A stretch of DNA of 64,000 bases from Candidatus Eubacterium faecigallinarum (GTDB lineage: Bacteria; Bacillota; Clostridia; Oscillospirales; Acutalibacteraceae): contig DXDN01000020.1 in assembly GCA_019115455.1 (NCBI GenBank), positions 36,516 through 100,515 of the forward strand. Direction: 5' to 3'. Under the pieces are notes generated by a model. The model saw only the letters and a list, made by a program, of their open reading frames with translations. It ran no database searches and had not been told where the DNA came from. The first letter of the stretch is position 1. Each line of letters opens with the position of its first letter. The position numbers and the translations under genes are program-made. Positions 63,816 through 64,000 of this stretch are shown here, piece by piece.

Positions 63816-64000
63816 TTATCTATACTCATTTGGAATTTCGATATGAAGTGTCTCACACAATAACTTCAAATCATGTGCATCATTTTCATCAAACTCGTAT
63901 CCCAGATGGAACATTACTTGACTATATGGTTCAATACAGGAAACCTCTATTTCCTCAATTCTTCCTTTACCCGAAAAAGTTTCTACCGGAAAACAATCCC
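63816..64000 (-). CDS. Hypothetical protein, C-terminal part (5' end outside window)
   Basis: 60 codons plus stop, open to the right edge on the minus strand. It ends ...CETLHIEIPNEYR and is acidic, with no membrane segment. No family recognised. Its reading frame is supported by the uninterrupted 60 codons while the other two minus frames contain stops early. The rest of the gene lies outside. Confidence 0.6.
   Translation of the reverse strand, partial: DCFPVETFSGKGRIEEIEVSCIEPYSQVMFHLGYEFDENDAHDLKLLCETLHIEIPNEYR

Overview
The window reads as a chromosomal segment from an anaerobic, spore-forming low-to-mid GC Gram-positive bacterium of the class Clostridia, most like the Ruminococcaceae/Oscillospirales. 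The pointers are a PolC-type replicase, the sporulation genes yabP and yabQ, a HemZ-type radical SAM enzyme, rubredoxin, an archaeal-type ProS, ferrous iron uptake, a BspA-like surface protein ending in one dockerin-type calcium loop, and strong TTGAAA/TATAAT-type promoters. No rRNA, tRNA, CRISPR array, insertion sequence or prophage was seen. The species assignment is inference.

Layout. 1-5.7 kb: the end of feoB with its Cys-rich partner, a small orphan gene, a class 3 aldehyde dehydrogenase and a large secreted repeat protein. 5.8-16 kb: the conserved run pyrH-frr-uppS-cdsA-dxr-rseP-ispG-polC (translation, lipid carrier, isoprenoid and replication functions). 16-22 kb: a histidine operon, hisZ-hisG fused, hisD, a secreted metallo-beta-lactamase-fold protein with a DUF3006 partner, hisB, hisA, hisI, hisE; hisH, hisF and hisC are not here. 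22-29 kb: recJ, rel, dtd, a glyoxalase-II-like hydrolase, hemZ, a coiled-coil protein. 29-34 kb: a lipid flippase, mazG, hup, rqcP, yabP, yabQ, divIC, the familiar Bacillus/Clostridium neighbourhood. 34-41 kb: fumarase alpha subunit, rRNA methyltransferase, phosphohexomutase, NifU-like protein, GH38 mannosidase, and a 52-residue rubredoxin on the minus strand. 41-45 kb: a YtrA-like GntR repressor with an ABC exporter, a membrane protein, and the CCA-adding enzyme. 45-51.5 kb (minus): the F-type ATP synthase operon, in which delta and alpha are one polypeptide. 51.8-54.4 kb: proS and galE. 54.4-60.2 kb (minus): xpt followed by a BMP-type nucleoside ABC importer. 60.3-64 kb: a small membrane protein with a DUF523 protein, an APH-like kinase, an ECF sigma factor with a membrane partner, and the C-terminal end of an unknown minus-strand gene.

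Three gene-architecture anomalies stand out. (1) The ATP synthase delta and alpha subunits are fused in one reading frame with no separate atpH or atpA, which conflicts with the usual 1:3 stoichiometry. (2) PolC lacks the whole DnaQ-like proofreading exonuclease domain normally embedded in its PHP region, and codon use changes just after the missing domain. (3) HisZ and short-form HisG are fused. Base-level features (promoters, operators, terminators, a hairpin covering the yabP ribosome binding site) were read by eye and are inferences unless stated otherwise.
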